From: a virus | DNA: 51,493 nt | Direction: 5' to 3' (one strand) | IMG/VR virus record: IMGVR_UViG_3300035070_002473 | Location: 1 to 51,493 of that record | Part shown: piece after piece, positions 16,869 to 25,939 of the stretch | Layout: each line of letters starts with the position of its first letter | How positions within the stretch are numbered: position 1 is the stretch's first letter | The notes under the pieces: generated by a model | The model's database searches: none | Told to the model about the DNA's origin: nothing | What the model saw: only the letters and a program-made list of their open reading frames with translations | Program-made: the position numbers and the translations under genes

Positions 16869-18431
16869 CTAAGCTTGAGACACTTTGTTTATAATCAAAC
16901 TTGTATCTTTTTTCTTAGAAACCTGTGCCATAACGATCACTGTGTTGCCTTCGTACAGCAACTGTTTGTTTTCTTCATACGCATCTGGAAAAACTATCGC
17001 TGAATCCAAGCACGCTGTAGAATCTTCAACGGATAAAAATGCCATGATCTGTCCGGGATTTTTACCGTTCTTAGTTTTGTATTCACGTAAAGCATTTATA
17101 TGAACAGCAAGGTTAACATTTCCAGTCTTGCCCTGAGCTATCTCTTTGCAGGTCGTATTGACCAAAGAGCTTTGGACCGCATCCGTCTTTGAGTAGCTTA
17201 GCGACGTACCTAAGTATTTAATTTCTAAGTCTGCAATCTGCTCTGGATGATCTACAAGTTCAAACGGTGGTGATTCTACCACATTTCTAAGATCAAAAAC
17301 TTTTACGAGCCTACGAGAGGTAATCTTGAGATTATTTATCATATTATCTAAAGACTGGACAAAGTTGTGACTTGAGTCGTAGTTTTCTTGAAGCCAAGTT
17401 CTCTCTCTGGCAGACAGGTCTTTGTAGCTTTTATATTCGTAGAGCATCTGGTTTCTATGCATACGGTTCTTAGTTCCATTAAAAGCACCAACATTTATCA
17501 GAGACTCCATTGATGTCTTATTGATTCTTGCACCTAAGTTAAACAATACGTCAGACCAAGTAAATTCAGTAAATGGTTTTTCGAGACTTTCTTCAAGCTC
17601 GGGTATTGCATCCAACAATTTGACAGTTTCAGAACTACCAACACCCTTCACGTTGTTGACACCAAAATATATCTTGTCTTCAGATATAGTGAAGTTGTTA
17701 AAGAACTTGCCCAGTCTTGGCGGCATTACTTCAATATCGTAAAGTTTGGCATCTGATACTAGTTCTCGAACTTCTGTTTGAGGGTCAGGCTTTCTGTCTG
17801 CGTGTCCGAGATAAGCCTCAAAGAACTCAATCTTGCGATGCACTTTACAATACGCACTTCTGTAAGCATTAACGGCATATGATACGGCATGAGACTTATT
17901 GAAAGCATACCTGTTTGACTTCTCAATCCAGCTAAAGATTTCCTCCGCAGTCTCTTTCTCTAGACCTCCAACAGAAATAGCACCGTCAATAAAAGATCCT
18001 TTGATCTGATTCATAAGGTCAGCTTTTTTCTTTCCGATAGCTTTACGAAGACTGTCCGCCTCTTTGAGGTCAAAGCCCGCCAGTTGCTGAGCAATCTTCA
18101 TAGACTGCTCCTGATAAACAAGAACTCCGTAAGTTTCTTTTAGAATCGGCTCAAGACTGTCATGTAAATACTTAACCTCATCAATGCCAGCCTTACGGTC
18201 AACGTAGTGCTGGGTCATTGACTTACCTTCAGTAAAAGCTTTCAAACATCCGGGCCTAATTAGAGAGATTAGCGCAGCCAACTCTTCTATACTTCGAGGA
18301 CGAACTCTTTTCGCCCAAGATCTGCCTAGCTGTGACTCTAGCTGAAAGACACCCTTTGTCTGCCCTTCGCAAATTAAATCCCAAACACCAGAGTCATTAT
18401 AGTTGTCAATATTAAACGTAGAATTCTCCAT
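16869..18431 (-). CDS. DNA polymerase III alpha subunit, C-terminal half (fingers, HhH, OB)
   Basis: 520 residues from ATG at 18431. It starts inside the palm-to-fingers region: residues 26-33 contain GVFQLES and later LIRPGCLKAF, ETYGVLVYQEQSM and NKSHAVSYAVNAYRSAYCK, all fingers motifs of DnaE. Then come an HhH segment (ESLINVGAFNGT) and an OB fold near residues 430-515. The palm aspartates are in the separate gene at 19315-20895. The two halves must associate to make polymerase. The split falls between the VKFDILG and GVFQLES motifs with almost no sequence missing. Confidence 0.9.
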   Translation of the reverse strand: MENSTFNIDNYNDSGVWDLICEGQTKGVFQLESQLGRSWAKRVRPRSIEELAALISLIRPGCLKAFTEGKSMTQHYVDRKAGIDEVKYLHDSLEPILKETYGVLVYQEQSMKIAQQLAGFDLKEADSLRKAIGKKKADLMNQIKGSFIDGAISVGGLEKETAEEIFSWIEKSNRYAFNKSHAVSYAVNAYRSAYCKVHRKIEFFEAYLGHADRKPDPQTEVRELVSDAKLYDIEVMPPRLGKFFNNFTISEDKIYFGVNNVKGVGSSETVKLLDAIPELEESLEKPFTEFTWSDVLFNLGARINKTSMESLINVGAFNGTKNRMHRNQMLYEYKSYKDLSARERTWLQENYDSSHNFVQSLDNMINNLKITSRRLVKVFDLRNVVESPPFELVDHPEQIADLEIKYLGTSLSYSKTDAVQSSLVNTTCKEIAQGKTGNVNLAVHINALREYKTKNGKNPGQIMAFLSVEDSTACLDSAIVFPDAYEENKQLLYEGNTVIVMAQVSKKKDTSLIINKVSQA

Positions 18432-19101
18432 TCGCAAACGCCTTTTCAAATTTAGTCTTCTGTGAAATGTTCCGCTGGAACTTCAAAAATTTAATCAATA
18501 TATTAGCTGTGTCCTTCACATCCTGCAAGGCATCGTGAGCGTTTTGTTTGCTCTCTTCTGGAAAGCCCATATACTCACGCAAGAAGTCCATACTAAGACT
18601 CTTAAAGTCTTTGTTGTTCTCAGTCCAAGAGAAAACGATGTCCATCAAGTCTAACTTAAAGATAGGATTGAATACAGTCTGACGACCTCTAGCATCGGTT
18701 GTGCCGTGCATATCACACATACGCTGAACAATCGGAAGGTCAAACCCAATGATGTTGTAGCCAGCTGCGATAGGGGCAGTATAAGAGCTTTTCTTAAAGT
18801 TAAATTGCATACAGAAATCTTCAAACTTCTTCCATACAGTCTTTGGTAGCGGAGCTTTTGCTAGCGCTTCTCTGGTCTTGCCGGTAATCTTCAGCGCCTC
18901 TTCTTCGACTGGATCAAAGCCAGCCTCAATCGCTTTCTTATCATCAAGAATAGGGCGAATCTCACTATTGAAAATACCATTAGGTTGGATGGTTAGTTTT
19001 CTCCCATGCAAAGCAATAGCCGCAATTTGTGTCGGCTGTGTCTTGTGAGGATTCCTAGATCCTGTTTCAAAGTCAAATACAATTATGTCTCTATAATTCA
19101 T
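18412..19101 (-). CDS. DnaQ-type 3'-5' proofreading exonuclease
   Basis: 229 residues. DEDDh motifs are visible: Exo I FDFETG (D10, E12), Exo II AGYNIIGFDLPI, and Exo III HDALQDVKDTANIL (H and D). It removes mismatched 3' nucleotides. The gene lies between the two halves of the polymerase alpha subunit and overlaps both neighbours by 4-20 bases, so its product is probably the proofreading subunit of that split polymerase. Confidence 0.92.
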   Translation of the reverse strand: MNYRDIIVFDFETGSRNPHKTQPTQIAAIALHGRKLTIQPNGIFNSEIRPILDDKKAIEAGFDPVEEEALKITGKTREALAKAPLPKTVWKKFEDFCMQFNFKKSSYTAPIAAGYNIIGFDLPIVQRMCDMHGTTDARGRQTVFNPIFKLDLMDIVFSWTENNKDFKSLSMDFLREYMGFPEESKQNAHDALQDVKDTANILIKFLKFQRNISQKTKFEKAFANGEFYV

Positions 19102-19325
19102 CTAACAACACCTTTCAGTTCAAGAAATTTATCAACTGCATCATCAATACTATAAAATAATTTACTGTACATCTTCTTTTTATTATCCGAGTGTACTTGG
19201 TAAACTCCGTTAGCTCTTCCACGATACTGAGGCAGAAAGTGTCTCAAGTCGCAAAGACTAACATTTCTATACTCAATAGCGCAACCAGAAAAAACAACAG
19301 ACTTGTAATCTTCTTTAGTGCTCAT
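19098..19325 (-). CDS. Small protein between polymerase and exonuclease genes, unknown
   Basis: 75 residues, ATG at 19325 overlapping the polymerase N-half stop by 11 bases and ending in ATGA with the exonuclease gene. The sequence (DLRHFLPQYRGRANGVYQVH) has no known motif; it is small, mildly basic and could act as a clamp- or subunit-bridging peptide. Position alone suggests a link with the replisome. Confidence 0.65.
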   Translation of the reverse strand: MSTKEDYKSVVFSGCAIEYRNVSLCDLRHFLPQYRGRANGVYQVHSDNKKKMYSKLFYSIDDAVDKFLELKGVVR

Positions 19326-20895
19326 CTTTAATCTCCATAATTTTACTTAATAGGTCAATGCCTAGAATATCAAACTTAACGTGACCTTGATCCTCAAGAT
19401 CTCCCATTTCAAAACCAGCGACAAGATTCTTGTTTCTGTCTTGAACCATCGGGCAAACCTCTCTCAGTTTATTAGCAGAAATAATGACTCCTGCGGCATG
19501 CTTGCCCTGTGACTTAATTGTACCTTCAATGTCAATAGCTTGCTCAAAGATTTCCGCTAAAGGTCCGATTAAATCTCCTTCTTGATTTACCTTGCACCAC
19601 TTAACTAAGTCGCTAGGTTGGTAGAGTAGTGTCCATCTAATGAGAGACTTTTCTCCACTTTCTTCAATCAAGTCAGACACATCTGCTTCATTAGGAATAT
19701 TCTTTGTTATATCATTCATCTCGGCAAAGGACACGGCGTTCGTGATGCGCATGATTTCTTTCAGCGCAGCTCGCCCTTGCAGTTTGTTAAATGTTAGCAT
19801 CTGGGAGACATTATCCTCGCCGTATTTCGACTTAATATATGCGATAACATCATCTCGCTTTTCCGCTGGAACATCAACATCAATATCAGGCAAAGATACG
19901 TGATCTTCAGTATTACGTCCTGCATTGTAGAATCTTTCAAAGATCAAGTCATACTCAATAGGATCAATCTCTGTGATACCGATTAAATATGAGATCAAAC
20001 ATCCGGCAGCAGACCCTCGTCCGGGTCCCGGCAACCAGCCTTGTTCTCTAACATAGTTTACAATATCTTGAACAATCAAGAAATAACCAGACAGATCTGC
20101 TTCAAAAATAACATCCATCTCGTTCTTGATTCTATCGAGATATTCCTGCTTTACATCCTCATCGTCAACCTTGCCCGTCTCGGCAAGCAAAGTTCGCCAG
20201 CCATCTCTACATAACTGTTTCAGGTATTCATCTTCATCATACCCTTCTGGACAATCGAATTTAGGCAGCATTGGTTTACCAAGAACATTATATTCTTCGC
20301 ATTGTGCTGCAATGTCAGCAACTTTATCTATCAGATCACTATCATAGGCTGATTGAACTTCATTTGGCGACAACATATAATACTTGTCAGAGTCAAAGAA
20401 GCCTTTGAGTTTTTTGAACCCATCCTGTTTTAGCCTCTCTTTTGACTTAGCCATTGTAGTCTTCATTGCAGAACACAGGAGTATTCTATGCAGCTCCGCA
20501 TCTTTTGTTTCAGCATAATAACTAGGCTGTTGCTTTAGCTCATCAATGCAAATCAAATTTTCACTGTGAGATTTTAGTAGCTTGTAAACAACGTCATCAC
20601 TATACGAGTTTTTCTTAGAAACTAAGTCGATCAGGTCAAACCAACCAGCTTTGTTTTTAGCCAAGAGAGTAGTTGGCTTATGGCTTTCAAATTCAAATGT
20701 ACAGCCAATGATAGGCTTAATGTTATTCTTCTTGCAAGTTTTGTAAAAGGCTACAGCGCCAGAGATAGTATTTATATCAGTGATAGCGCAAGATTTGTAG
20801 CCAAACTCTTTGCATTTAGCTACGAGCTGTTCTGGTTTAGAATAACCTCTCTGTAAGCTAAAGTGCGTCTTATTGTTCAGCGGAATCCAATTCAT
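19315..20895 (-). CDS. DNA polymerase III alpha subunit, N-terminal half (PHP, palm)
   Basis: 526 residues from ATG at 20895 (GAGGA 5 bases upstream). A degenerate PHP domain leads: THFSLQRG and AITDINTISGAVAFYK lack several usual metal ligands (canonical DH is DI, G-x-E is GCT). The palm follows with GPGRGSAAGCLISYLIGIT, LPDIDVDVPAEKRDDV (two catalytic Asp), SQGKHAAGVIIS, and ends with VKFDILGIDLL (third catalytic Asp). The stop comes only ten codons later. It works with the C-half encoded 0.9 kb downstream. Confidence 0.92.
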   Translation of the reverse strand: MNWIPLNNKTHFSLQRGYSKPEQLVAKCKEFGYKSCAITDINTISGAVAFYKTCKKNNIKPIIGCTFEFESHKPTTLLAKNKAGWFDLIDLVSKKNSYSDDVVYKLLKSHSENLICIDELKQQPSYYAETKDAELHRILLCSAMKTTMAKSKERLKQDGFKKLKGFFDSDKYYMLSPNEVQSAYDSDLIDKVADIAAQCEEYNVLGKPMLPKFDCPEGYDEDEYLKQLCRDGWRTLLAETGKVDDEDVKQEYLDRIKNEMDVIFEADLSGYFLIVQDIVNYVREQGWLPGPGRGSAAGCLISYLIGITEIDPIEYDLIFERFYNAGRNTEDHVSLPDIDVDVPAEKRDDVIAYIKSKYGEDNVSQMLTFNKLQGRAALKEIMRITNAVSFAEMNDITKNIPNEADVSDLIEESGEKSLIRWTLLYQPSDLVKWCKVNQEGDLIGPLAEIFEQAIDIEGTIKSQGKHAAGVIISANKLREVCPMVQDRNKNLVAGFEMGDLEDQGHVKFDILGIDLLSKIMEIKDEH

Positions 20896-21385
20896 TACAG
20901 TCCTCAAATTTATTCAATTCTGAAATAGCAACATTATGACAATCTGCTCGAACTATAAAGCCATTAGATGGATCTTTCTGGCCTTTTGTAAGTTTGCGAG
21001 CTTTCTTAAAGTAATCATCGTGAGTCAACCAACCTAAGACCCACGCCCTTCCCCATCTTCTATTTTTATTTTCAATTCTAACAAAAACATATCTATCACA
21101 CTTCTGCTTTGTGTTAAAGTTAGCAACTGAACAATCATAGTAAGGTTTAGGTGGAGAAGTACACCGTTTTGTTTTTACGTCGTACTTGATTCCGTCCTGT
21201 GAAACCAAGTCGTAATCGTAGGTGTTATTAATTGTACCACCTATAACAACATTTGCAACCTCTTCTCCTAAAAACCCAGCAATATTTCCATCGCCCTTCA
21301 TGATGGAGTTCTTGATGACTCCCATCTCTCTGGACTTTGCCCATGCTCGCTTCTTCATATCTTCTGTAATTTTTACTTCAATCAT
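20870..21385 (-). CDS. PD-(D/E)XK-like phage nuclease, putative
   Basis: 171 residues from ATG at 21385 (TAATG overlap). The middle has GFLGEEVANVVI followed by DYDLVSQDGIKYDVKTKR, in which D-x(n)-D-V-K is the expected nuclease core, then Cys-containing strands and CDRYVFVRIENK. This layout is common in small phage endonucleases of unknown target. It overlaps the polymerase N-half by 26 bases. DNA end processing or recombination is a reasonable guess. Confidence 0.65.
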   Translation of the reverse strand: MIEVKITEDMKKRAWAKSREMGVIKNSIMKGDGNIAGFLGEEVANVVIGGTINNTYDYDLVSQDGIKYDVKTKRCTSPPKPYYDCSVANFNTKQKCDRYVFVRIENKNRRWGRAWVLGWLTHDDYFKKARKLTKGQKDPSNGFIVRADCHNVAISELNKFEDCNELDSAEQ

Positions 21386-22398
21386 TATCCGGGAGCCTCA
21401 TAATATCCAACATCGAAACCTTCTCTTGTGCAATTTTGTATTGTATCTAGCATACCAAATTGGTCTAGGTGATTACTGACATGACGACACATACTTTCAT
21501 CAGTTCCCGGCCAATCTTTCTTACAGAAGTCACAGAGTTTTTGACACTTCCAGTGAGATTGATTTCTTGACAACATTCTTGGTCTAGTCGTCTTTTTGAT
21601 TTCTTGAAATCTATCTTTTAACATGCCAAGAAACTTTTGCCTATCAGACTCCTCAAAGCAAATACTGAACGGGCCTCCATCTCTAATAAAGTATATCGAC
21701 ATAATCGCGTCATCATATTCAGGGAAAATCTTAGAAATAGCATAATGATAAAGCATTAGTTGCGGATCTTTGCAGAGCTTCTCGTATGTTTTCTCTTCTC
21801 CTGTAGCCCAGTTTAATCTGCGACCAGTCTTCCAGTCAATCACTTCGATGACTCTATCTGACACTTCTGTTACTAAGTCAATAGTGCCCTTGATGGCAAG
21901 CCTACCTTCGACCTTACTGCCGTCAGGCATGTCATATTCGTACTTTCCCCAGTCTTCTTCGATAGGAATGTCAAACTGCGGTTCCGCCGCAACAATATTT
22001 CTCTTGCGAGGATCAAAGTTGCCGTCATCATAAGTCAGTGCGTCCCAAGTAAGTTTATCACAAAACTTGTAGTCGGCATTTGTATAATGATGTGTACACG
22101 GAACAGTGTAGTGATCGTAGCTACGCTTAAGGATTTCGTTTACAAATTTCTTTGTTCCGAGTCTACGCTTGGTAAACTCGACCTCTCCGATAGCGTCATC
22201 CTCAAGCAATAGCTCGTCACCATCTTGTAGCAATTTTTTGCATCCAGCTAAAACCTCCATGACCTTGTGTACAACTGTACCAAGTTGAGCTTTTTTGCCC
22301 GATACAGTCTGATGACCCAAAACATAGGTCATAAAGTATTGCATCTGACAGTATTCAAAATTATTATAACTAGAACTTCTTATGTACGTTACTAACAT
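21385..22398 (-). CDS. Cas4/RecB-like Fe-S exonuclease
   Basis: 337 residues from ATG at 22398 with AAGGA upstream. Order of motifs: CQMQYFMTYVLG, LGTVVHKVME (RecB His region), KGTIDLV then EVIDWKTGR (D-x-E-x-K nuclease core), QLMLYHYAI, and C-terminal Cys clusters (CQKLCDFC and a distal Cys) that, with the N-terminal Cys, could hold a 4Fe-4S cluster. This is the Cas4/AddB-type architecture. It likely resects dsDNA ends for recombination. Confidence 0.85.
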   Translation of the reverse strand: MLVTYIRSSSYNNFEYCQMQYFMTYVLGHQTVSGKKAQLGTVVHKVMEVLAGCKKLLQDGDELLLEDDAIGEVEFTKRRLGTKKFVNEILKRSYDHYTVPCTHHYTNADYKFCDKLTWDALTYDDGNFDPRKRNIVAAEPQFDIPIEEDWGKYEYDMPDGSKVEGRLAIKGTIDLVTEVSDRVIEVIDWKTGRRLNWATGEEKTYEKLCKDPQLMLYHYAISKIFPEYDDAIMSIYFIRDGGPFSICFEESDRQKFLGMLKDRFQEIKKTTRPRMLSRNQSHWKCQKLCDFCKKDWPGTDESMCRHVSNHLDQFGMLDTIQNCTREGFDVGYYEAPG

Positions 22399-22399
22399 G

Positions 22400-23233
22400 T
22401 TATTCCTTAATCTTATGGATTCCACCTACCAACTCTGGCTTATCCGCATCTGGAATTGATTCAGTAGGTGCTTCAATTTCACTACCAAGCCAACCCCACT
22501 TCTCAAGAAGCGAGATGATTTCCACGTTGGTTTCATGTAGTGTAAGTTCTTTATTGTCTATTGTTGCATCGTAGTTTTGTATCTTTTCACTTTCTACTTC
22601 GCTGCTATGTGTATCAGCATCAACACCTCTAGTCAATCGGACGACTTTGCCTCCTGCTCTTTGAACTGCATCTACTTCATTTTGAAACCGACAGTCAGAA
22701 ATTACAGCAACTAAAGGCTCCTCAGTGCGAATACTCTTGAGTGTGTGTTCAGTCCAAATCTCTGGATGGATTTTACGACAAATGTCTGTACCAAAAAACT
22801 GCATGAACTCTCTAGCCGTCATACGACCTTCTTCATCACCCTCATATCCGGGCATATCTTGCCAACGAAACCAAGTTAAAGTATTCTTTTCTTGGTCAGT
22901 TCCATAGCATTGTGCATTATCAAGGTCAAATAAGCCGTTGCAAATTTCTTTGAGTGCACCAGCAAAGGAATAGTGCTTAATGAAAGGCCATAAGTTTTCT
23001 GCGGCCCACAACCCAAAGTCAAGATCTGTCCTAGTTACATCAAGAACTCCTTGAGTAGTTTCTTCTACGCCATTTGCGTTAGTCGAAGTTGTATCTACAA
23101 TCAACCTGCCCTTATCATCAATATTGAAACCTTTAATCAGATGATGACATCTCATTTGATAACCATGTAGAAACGCGCAAGCTGAATTTTTGCCTGACTG
23201 TTTTCTGCCAGCGAAAGCCAAAATTCTTGTCAT
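22400..23233 (-). CDS. Deoxynucleoside monophosphate kinase-like protein
   Basis: 277 residues. Walker A loop GRKQSGKNS near residues 9-17 at the N-terminus, then TAREFMQFFGTDICRK (typical of the dNMP-kinase/gp1 family), VAVISDCRFQNEVDAV (DxRF), and VRLTRGVD. Phage dNMP kinases phosphorylate dNMPs to supply the polymerase. The last eight residues (GGIHKIKE) match the tail of the protein at 30642-31034, and their codons form the ribosome site of the next gene. Confidence 0.85.
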   Translation of the reverse strand: MTRILAFAGRKQSGKNSACAFLHGYQMRCHHLIKGFNIDDKGRLIVDTTSTNANGVEETTQGVLDVTRTDLDFGLWAAENLWPFIKHYSFAGALKEICNGLFDLDNAQCYGTDQEKNTLTWFRWQDMPGYEGDEEGRMTAREFMQFFGTDICRKIHPEIWTEHTLKSIRTEEPLVAVISDCRFQNEVDAVQRAGGKVVRLTRGVDADTHSSEVESEKIQNYDATIDNKELTLHETNVEIISLLEKWGWLGSEIEAPTESIPDADKPELVGGIHKIKE

Positions 23234-24289
23234 TTATAGAACTCCTTCTAATTTATTTATAATTTGATCTTGTATTTGTTCGACTGTCATATCGCCAACA
23301 TCTTTTTGGTCAATTTGAGGTCGATAGTAATTGAATCTTCTGCCACATCGTTTGAGGATTTGTTGTGCGGCTTTCTCGCCAGCTTCATCATAGTCGGTAA
23401 GTATTACAACATTTCTTGCACCACTTCTTTCTATTAGTATTAGTTGGTCTTCACTGAGACTCGCACCAAATATTCCAACAGTGTTTGTAATCCCAGCCTC
23501 GTGCATACGCCAAACATCACCTTGTCCTTCTACTAAAACAATAGTGCCTTTTCTCATTATATCATCTTTGGCAACATTATACCCGTATAAATAAGAACTT
23601 TTTTTGAAACCTTTACTATGCAGCCATTTTGGTTGCATGTTCTGATAGACGGCTCTACCAATACAAGCAACGTAATTATTATTCTCATCATAGATAGGTA
23701 CAACTACTCGGCCTGACATTGGTTTGCCTTTACCGATGCACATACCTATATCAAACTTCTCAAGAGTTTCTGGTTTATATCCACGATTGATGTAGTATTG
23801 TGATGGTATATCAAGCTTGCTCACGACAGCATCTCTATCAATAACTTGCTCATGCCTCATAGGTTCTCTCTGAAAAACCTCAAGTATCTTTACCACGCTG
23901 TAGTTCTCAACTGGTTGCTCAAACTCAATTGTCTCTGGATCTAAACCCAAAAATTTACTACAAAAATAAAAGGTCTCTAATACTCCGACCTCTTTAGCTT
24001 TTCTGTTTGACAAGACACCACGAACAAAACCAAAAGTGTTCTTACCAAAGTCTTCGTGACAGTTGGCAGTCCAACAGTTCCAGTTCCCTTTGGAGCTCAC
24101 TCCATCTGTAAAAATAGAACAGCCCTCTGGATTGTCTCCGCCGTGAATAGGGCAAGCACATGCAAGTCTATTCGGGTACTCAATGTATTCAATATCGAAA
24201 TATTTAAGCAAATCTTCAACCCTATTGGAGAGCTGATTAGACACCGCTAATATCTGCTGATTCGTTAGTCGTTTGTTCAAAACCATCAT
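23234..24289 (-). CDS. DnaG/T7-type TOPRIM primase
   Basis: 351 residues from ATG at 24289 (overlapping the helicase stop by about 50 bases; the exact start among several Met is uncertain). An N-terminal zinc ribbon has C44/C46 with CPIHGG, then WNCWTANC. The TOPRIM core shows VLVEGQGDVWRMHEAG and VILTDYDEAGEKAA (acidic metal ligands). It makes RNA primers on ssDNA and is paired with the DnaB helicase next to it, as in many phages. Confidence 0.9.
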   Translation of the reverse strand: MMVLNKRLTNQQILAVSNQLSNRVEDLLKYFDIEYIEYPNRLACACPIHGGDNPEGCSIFTDGVSSKGNWNCWTANCHEDFGKNTFGFVRGVLSNRKAKEVGVLETFYFCSKFLGLDPETIEFEQPVENYSVVKILEVFQREPMRHEQVIDRDAVVSKLDIPSQYYINRGYKPETLEKFDIGMCIGKGKPMSGRVVVPIYDENNNYVACIGRAVYQNMQPKWLHSKGFKKSSYLYGYNVAKDDIMRKGTIVLVEGQGDVWRMHEAGITNTVGIFGASLSEDQLILIERSGARNVVILTDYDEAGEKAAQQILKRCGRRFNYYRPQIDQKDVGDMTVEQIQDQIINKLEGVL

Positions 24290-25706
24290 CCTTAATTTTG
24301 CTTGACTTATGGGCTTCATTTCTTGTCTTGCCCTCGACAAGCTTACCAAATTTACCAAACATATTCATATTGATGTAGTCACCGTCATCAAGTCCGGCTC
24401 CGTGACGAGCAACAATTGGAACAAGTTTTCTGTTACCATGCTCCTCTCCGTCATCAGCCATTTCTTCATCTGACTTCATCTTAAAAATAGTAAAGCTGGT
24501 ACACAACCAAATCAATCTATCAGAACCACTGACAACATCTGTTGATTCCTTTGTGATACCATCTCTGTTTAGCTGTACAAAGCTCAGACAAGGAACATCA
24601 TGTTTTACGCAGAAGTTATGTAACTGCGTGATTTGAAATCCTAGCACTTGAAACTCCTGCATGGAGTTGGAGATGCTGTCCGAGTTCATCAATTTTAAAT
24701 AGTCATAAATTATAATACAATCGTTTGTTCTACCATTTTCATCAAAGCCAACTTCTTGATGAATCCATTTACGCATAATTGCAAGAATGTTTTCAAATGG
24801 TTGGCCAGCAATACTAACGTAGTGATATGGGATATTCTGTAGTTCTTCAGCTGCTTTTTCTACTTTCTCAATGTCCAAATCATTATTAGCAAATTTACCA
24901 CTAGCTAACTTGTTAATCTCCACACCACTAAGGTTCGCTAGCATACGGTTGAGATGGTCTTCTTTCGACATTTCAGTGTCTAACATCAACACTGGAATAT
25001 TTAAGTTTCTAGATACGTGCATAGCTACAGCATCGCCAAACATGGACTTACCAACTTTAGGGCGAGCAGCAACTAGATCTACGCATTTCCTGCGTATACC
25101 TCCACCAATCGCCTCATCAAAGCGAGGAAAGCCAGTGCTGATACCCAACATCTCATTTTGGTTCTCTTTCAAGAACTCAACGTATTCGCCTACATCCTCA
25201 CCAATGATTTTTGGTTTGTTATCTGAGCCTTGATATATCTTTGAAGTAGCATCGAGAATAGGTGTTTCAATCAAAGAGATGATCTCTGCAATATCTTCGT
25301 CACCATTAATCTTGTCTACTTCCAGAGAGCATTTGGCCAAAGTCTTCTTTACGTCACGAGCTATCTTGAGCTTAGCTAACTTGGCTCCATTAACAGGAAT
25401 GTTGTCTTCCAGAATCGGAGTATCAAACAAGTATCTTAGATAACCAGCTTCTTCCTTAATAATATCATAATGATTGAGCTGATTAGCAGCGGAAAGCAAT
25501 GACGAAAGCTCCGCTTTTTGAGTGGATTCAAGAGACTTTTTTATGCAGTCAAAGATAACCTGATTTGTTTGGTCTACAAAATACTCGGTGCTGATATACT
25601 CAACCTCAAGCATTGCATCAATTCCGTATTGACACAAGCCAGCGAGAACCGCAGACTCAGCTGCGGCATCTTCTAGCTTATTTTCATTTTGTTTAATTCG
25701 TACCAT
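24237..25706 (-). CDS. DnaB-family replicative helicase
   Basis: 489 residues from ATG at 25706 with GGGG 6 bases upstream; earlier alternatives lack support. N-terminal DnaB helical domain (LEDAAAESAVLAGL), then RecA-like ATPase: ISTGFPRFDEAIGGGI, Walker A AARPKVGKS near 213-221, MLDTEMSKEDHLNRM, Walker B IIIYDYLKLM, and a sensor segment with SFVQLNRDG. Unwinds the phage DNA ahead of the split polymerase III. Confidence 0.93.
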   Translation of the reverse strand: MVRIKQNENKLEDAAAESAVLAGLCQYGIDAMLEVEYISTEYFVDQTNQVIFDCIKKSLESTQKAELSSLLSAANQLNHYDIIKEEAGYLRYLFDTPILEDNIPVNGAKLAKLKIARDVKKTLAKCSLEVDKINGDEDIAEIISLIETPILDATSKIYQGSDNKPKIIGEDVGEYVEFLKENQNEMLGISTGFPRFDEAIGGGIRRKCVDLVAARPKVGKSMFGDAVAMHVSRNLNIPVLMLDTEMSKEDHLNRMLANLSGVEINKLASGKFANNDLDIEKVEKAAEELQNIPYHYVSIAGQPFENILAIMRKWIHQEVGFDENGRTNDCIIIYDYLKLMNSDSISNSMQEFQVLGFQITQLHNFCVKHDVPCLSFVQLNRDGITKESTDVVSGSDRLIWLCTSFTIFKMKSDEEMADDGEEHGNRKLVPIVARHGAGLDDGDYINMNMFGKFGKLVEGKTRNEAHKSSKIKDDGFEQTTNESADISGV

Positions 25707-25840
25707 AATAACCCCACATTGGCCATTGCATAAGAAAACCACATGAGGGCATGTGGATAATCTTTTTGTTTCATACAAGAAACACAGACAGCTAAGTACA
25801 TTACCGAAGCTGTTGCGATTGCAAGTATCCCTAAATTCAT
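25673..25840 (-). CDS. Small membrane protein, unknown (55 aa)
   Basis: Short gene with ATG at 25840, GAGG about 7 bases upstream, and a stop 33 bases inside the helicase gene. The N-terminus is one hydrophobic helix (LGILAIATASVMYLAVCVSC), with a second possible helix near residues 30-47 (LMWFSYAMANVGLLWY). The start follows the stop of the 32-residue gene directly. Probably an inner-membrane peptide; function unknown. Confidence 0.6.
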   Translation of the reverse strand: MNLGILAIATASVMYLAVCVSCMKQKDYPHALMWFSYAMANVGLLWYELNKMKIS

Positions 25841-25939
25841 TTACATTCCTCTAAAAATATAGAACCCCATACAAATGCTGGCGCTTAAAAATACGCCGAG
25901 CAGAAAATCTTTCCATTCCAAATTAATTGATTTCTTCAT
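25841..25939 (-). CDS. Very small membrane protein, unknown (32 aa)
   Basis: ATG at 25939 shares one base with the previous stop (TAATG) and the stop at 25841 is followed immediately by the next ATG. The product is a single hydrophobic helix (FLLGVFLSASICMGFYIF) with a positive N-terminus. The exact start-stop coupling on both sides supports a real gene despite its size. Confidence 0.55.
   Translation of the reverse strand: MKKSINLEWKDFLLGVFLSASICMGFYIFRGM

Noticed and set aside
18412-19325. Intein as cause of the split polymerase
   Set aside because: No Cys/Ser +1 junctions or intein blocks at the break; the intervening genes are an exonuclease and a small unknown protein.
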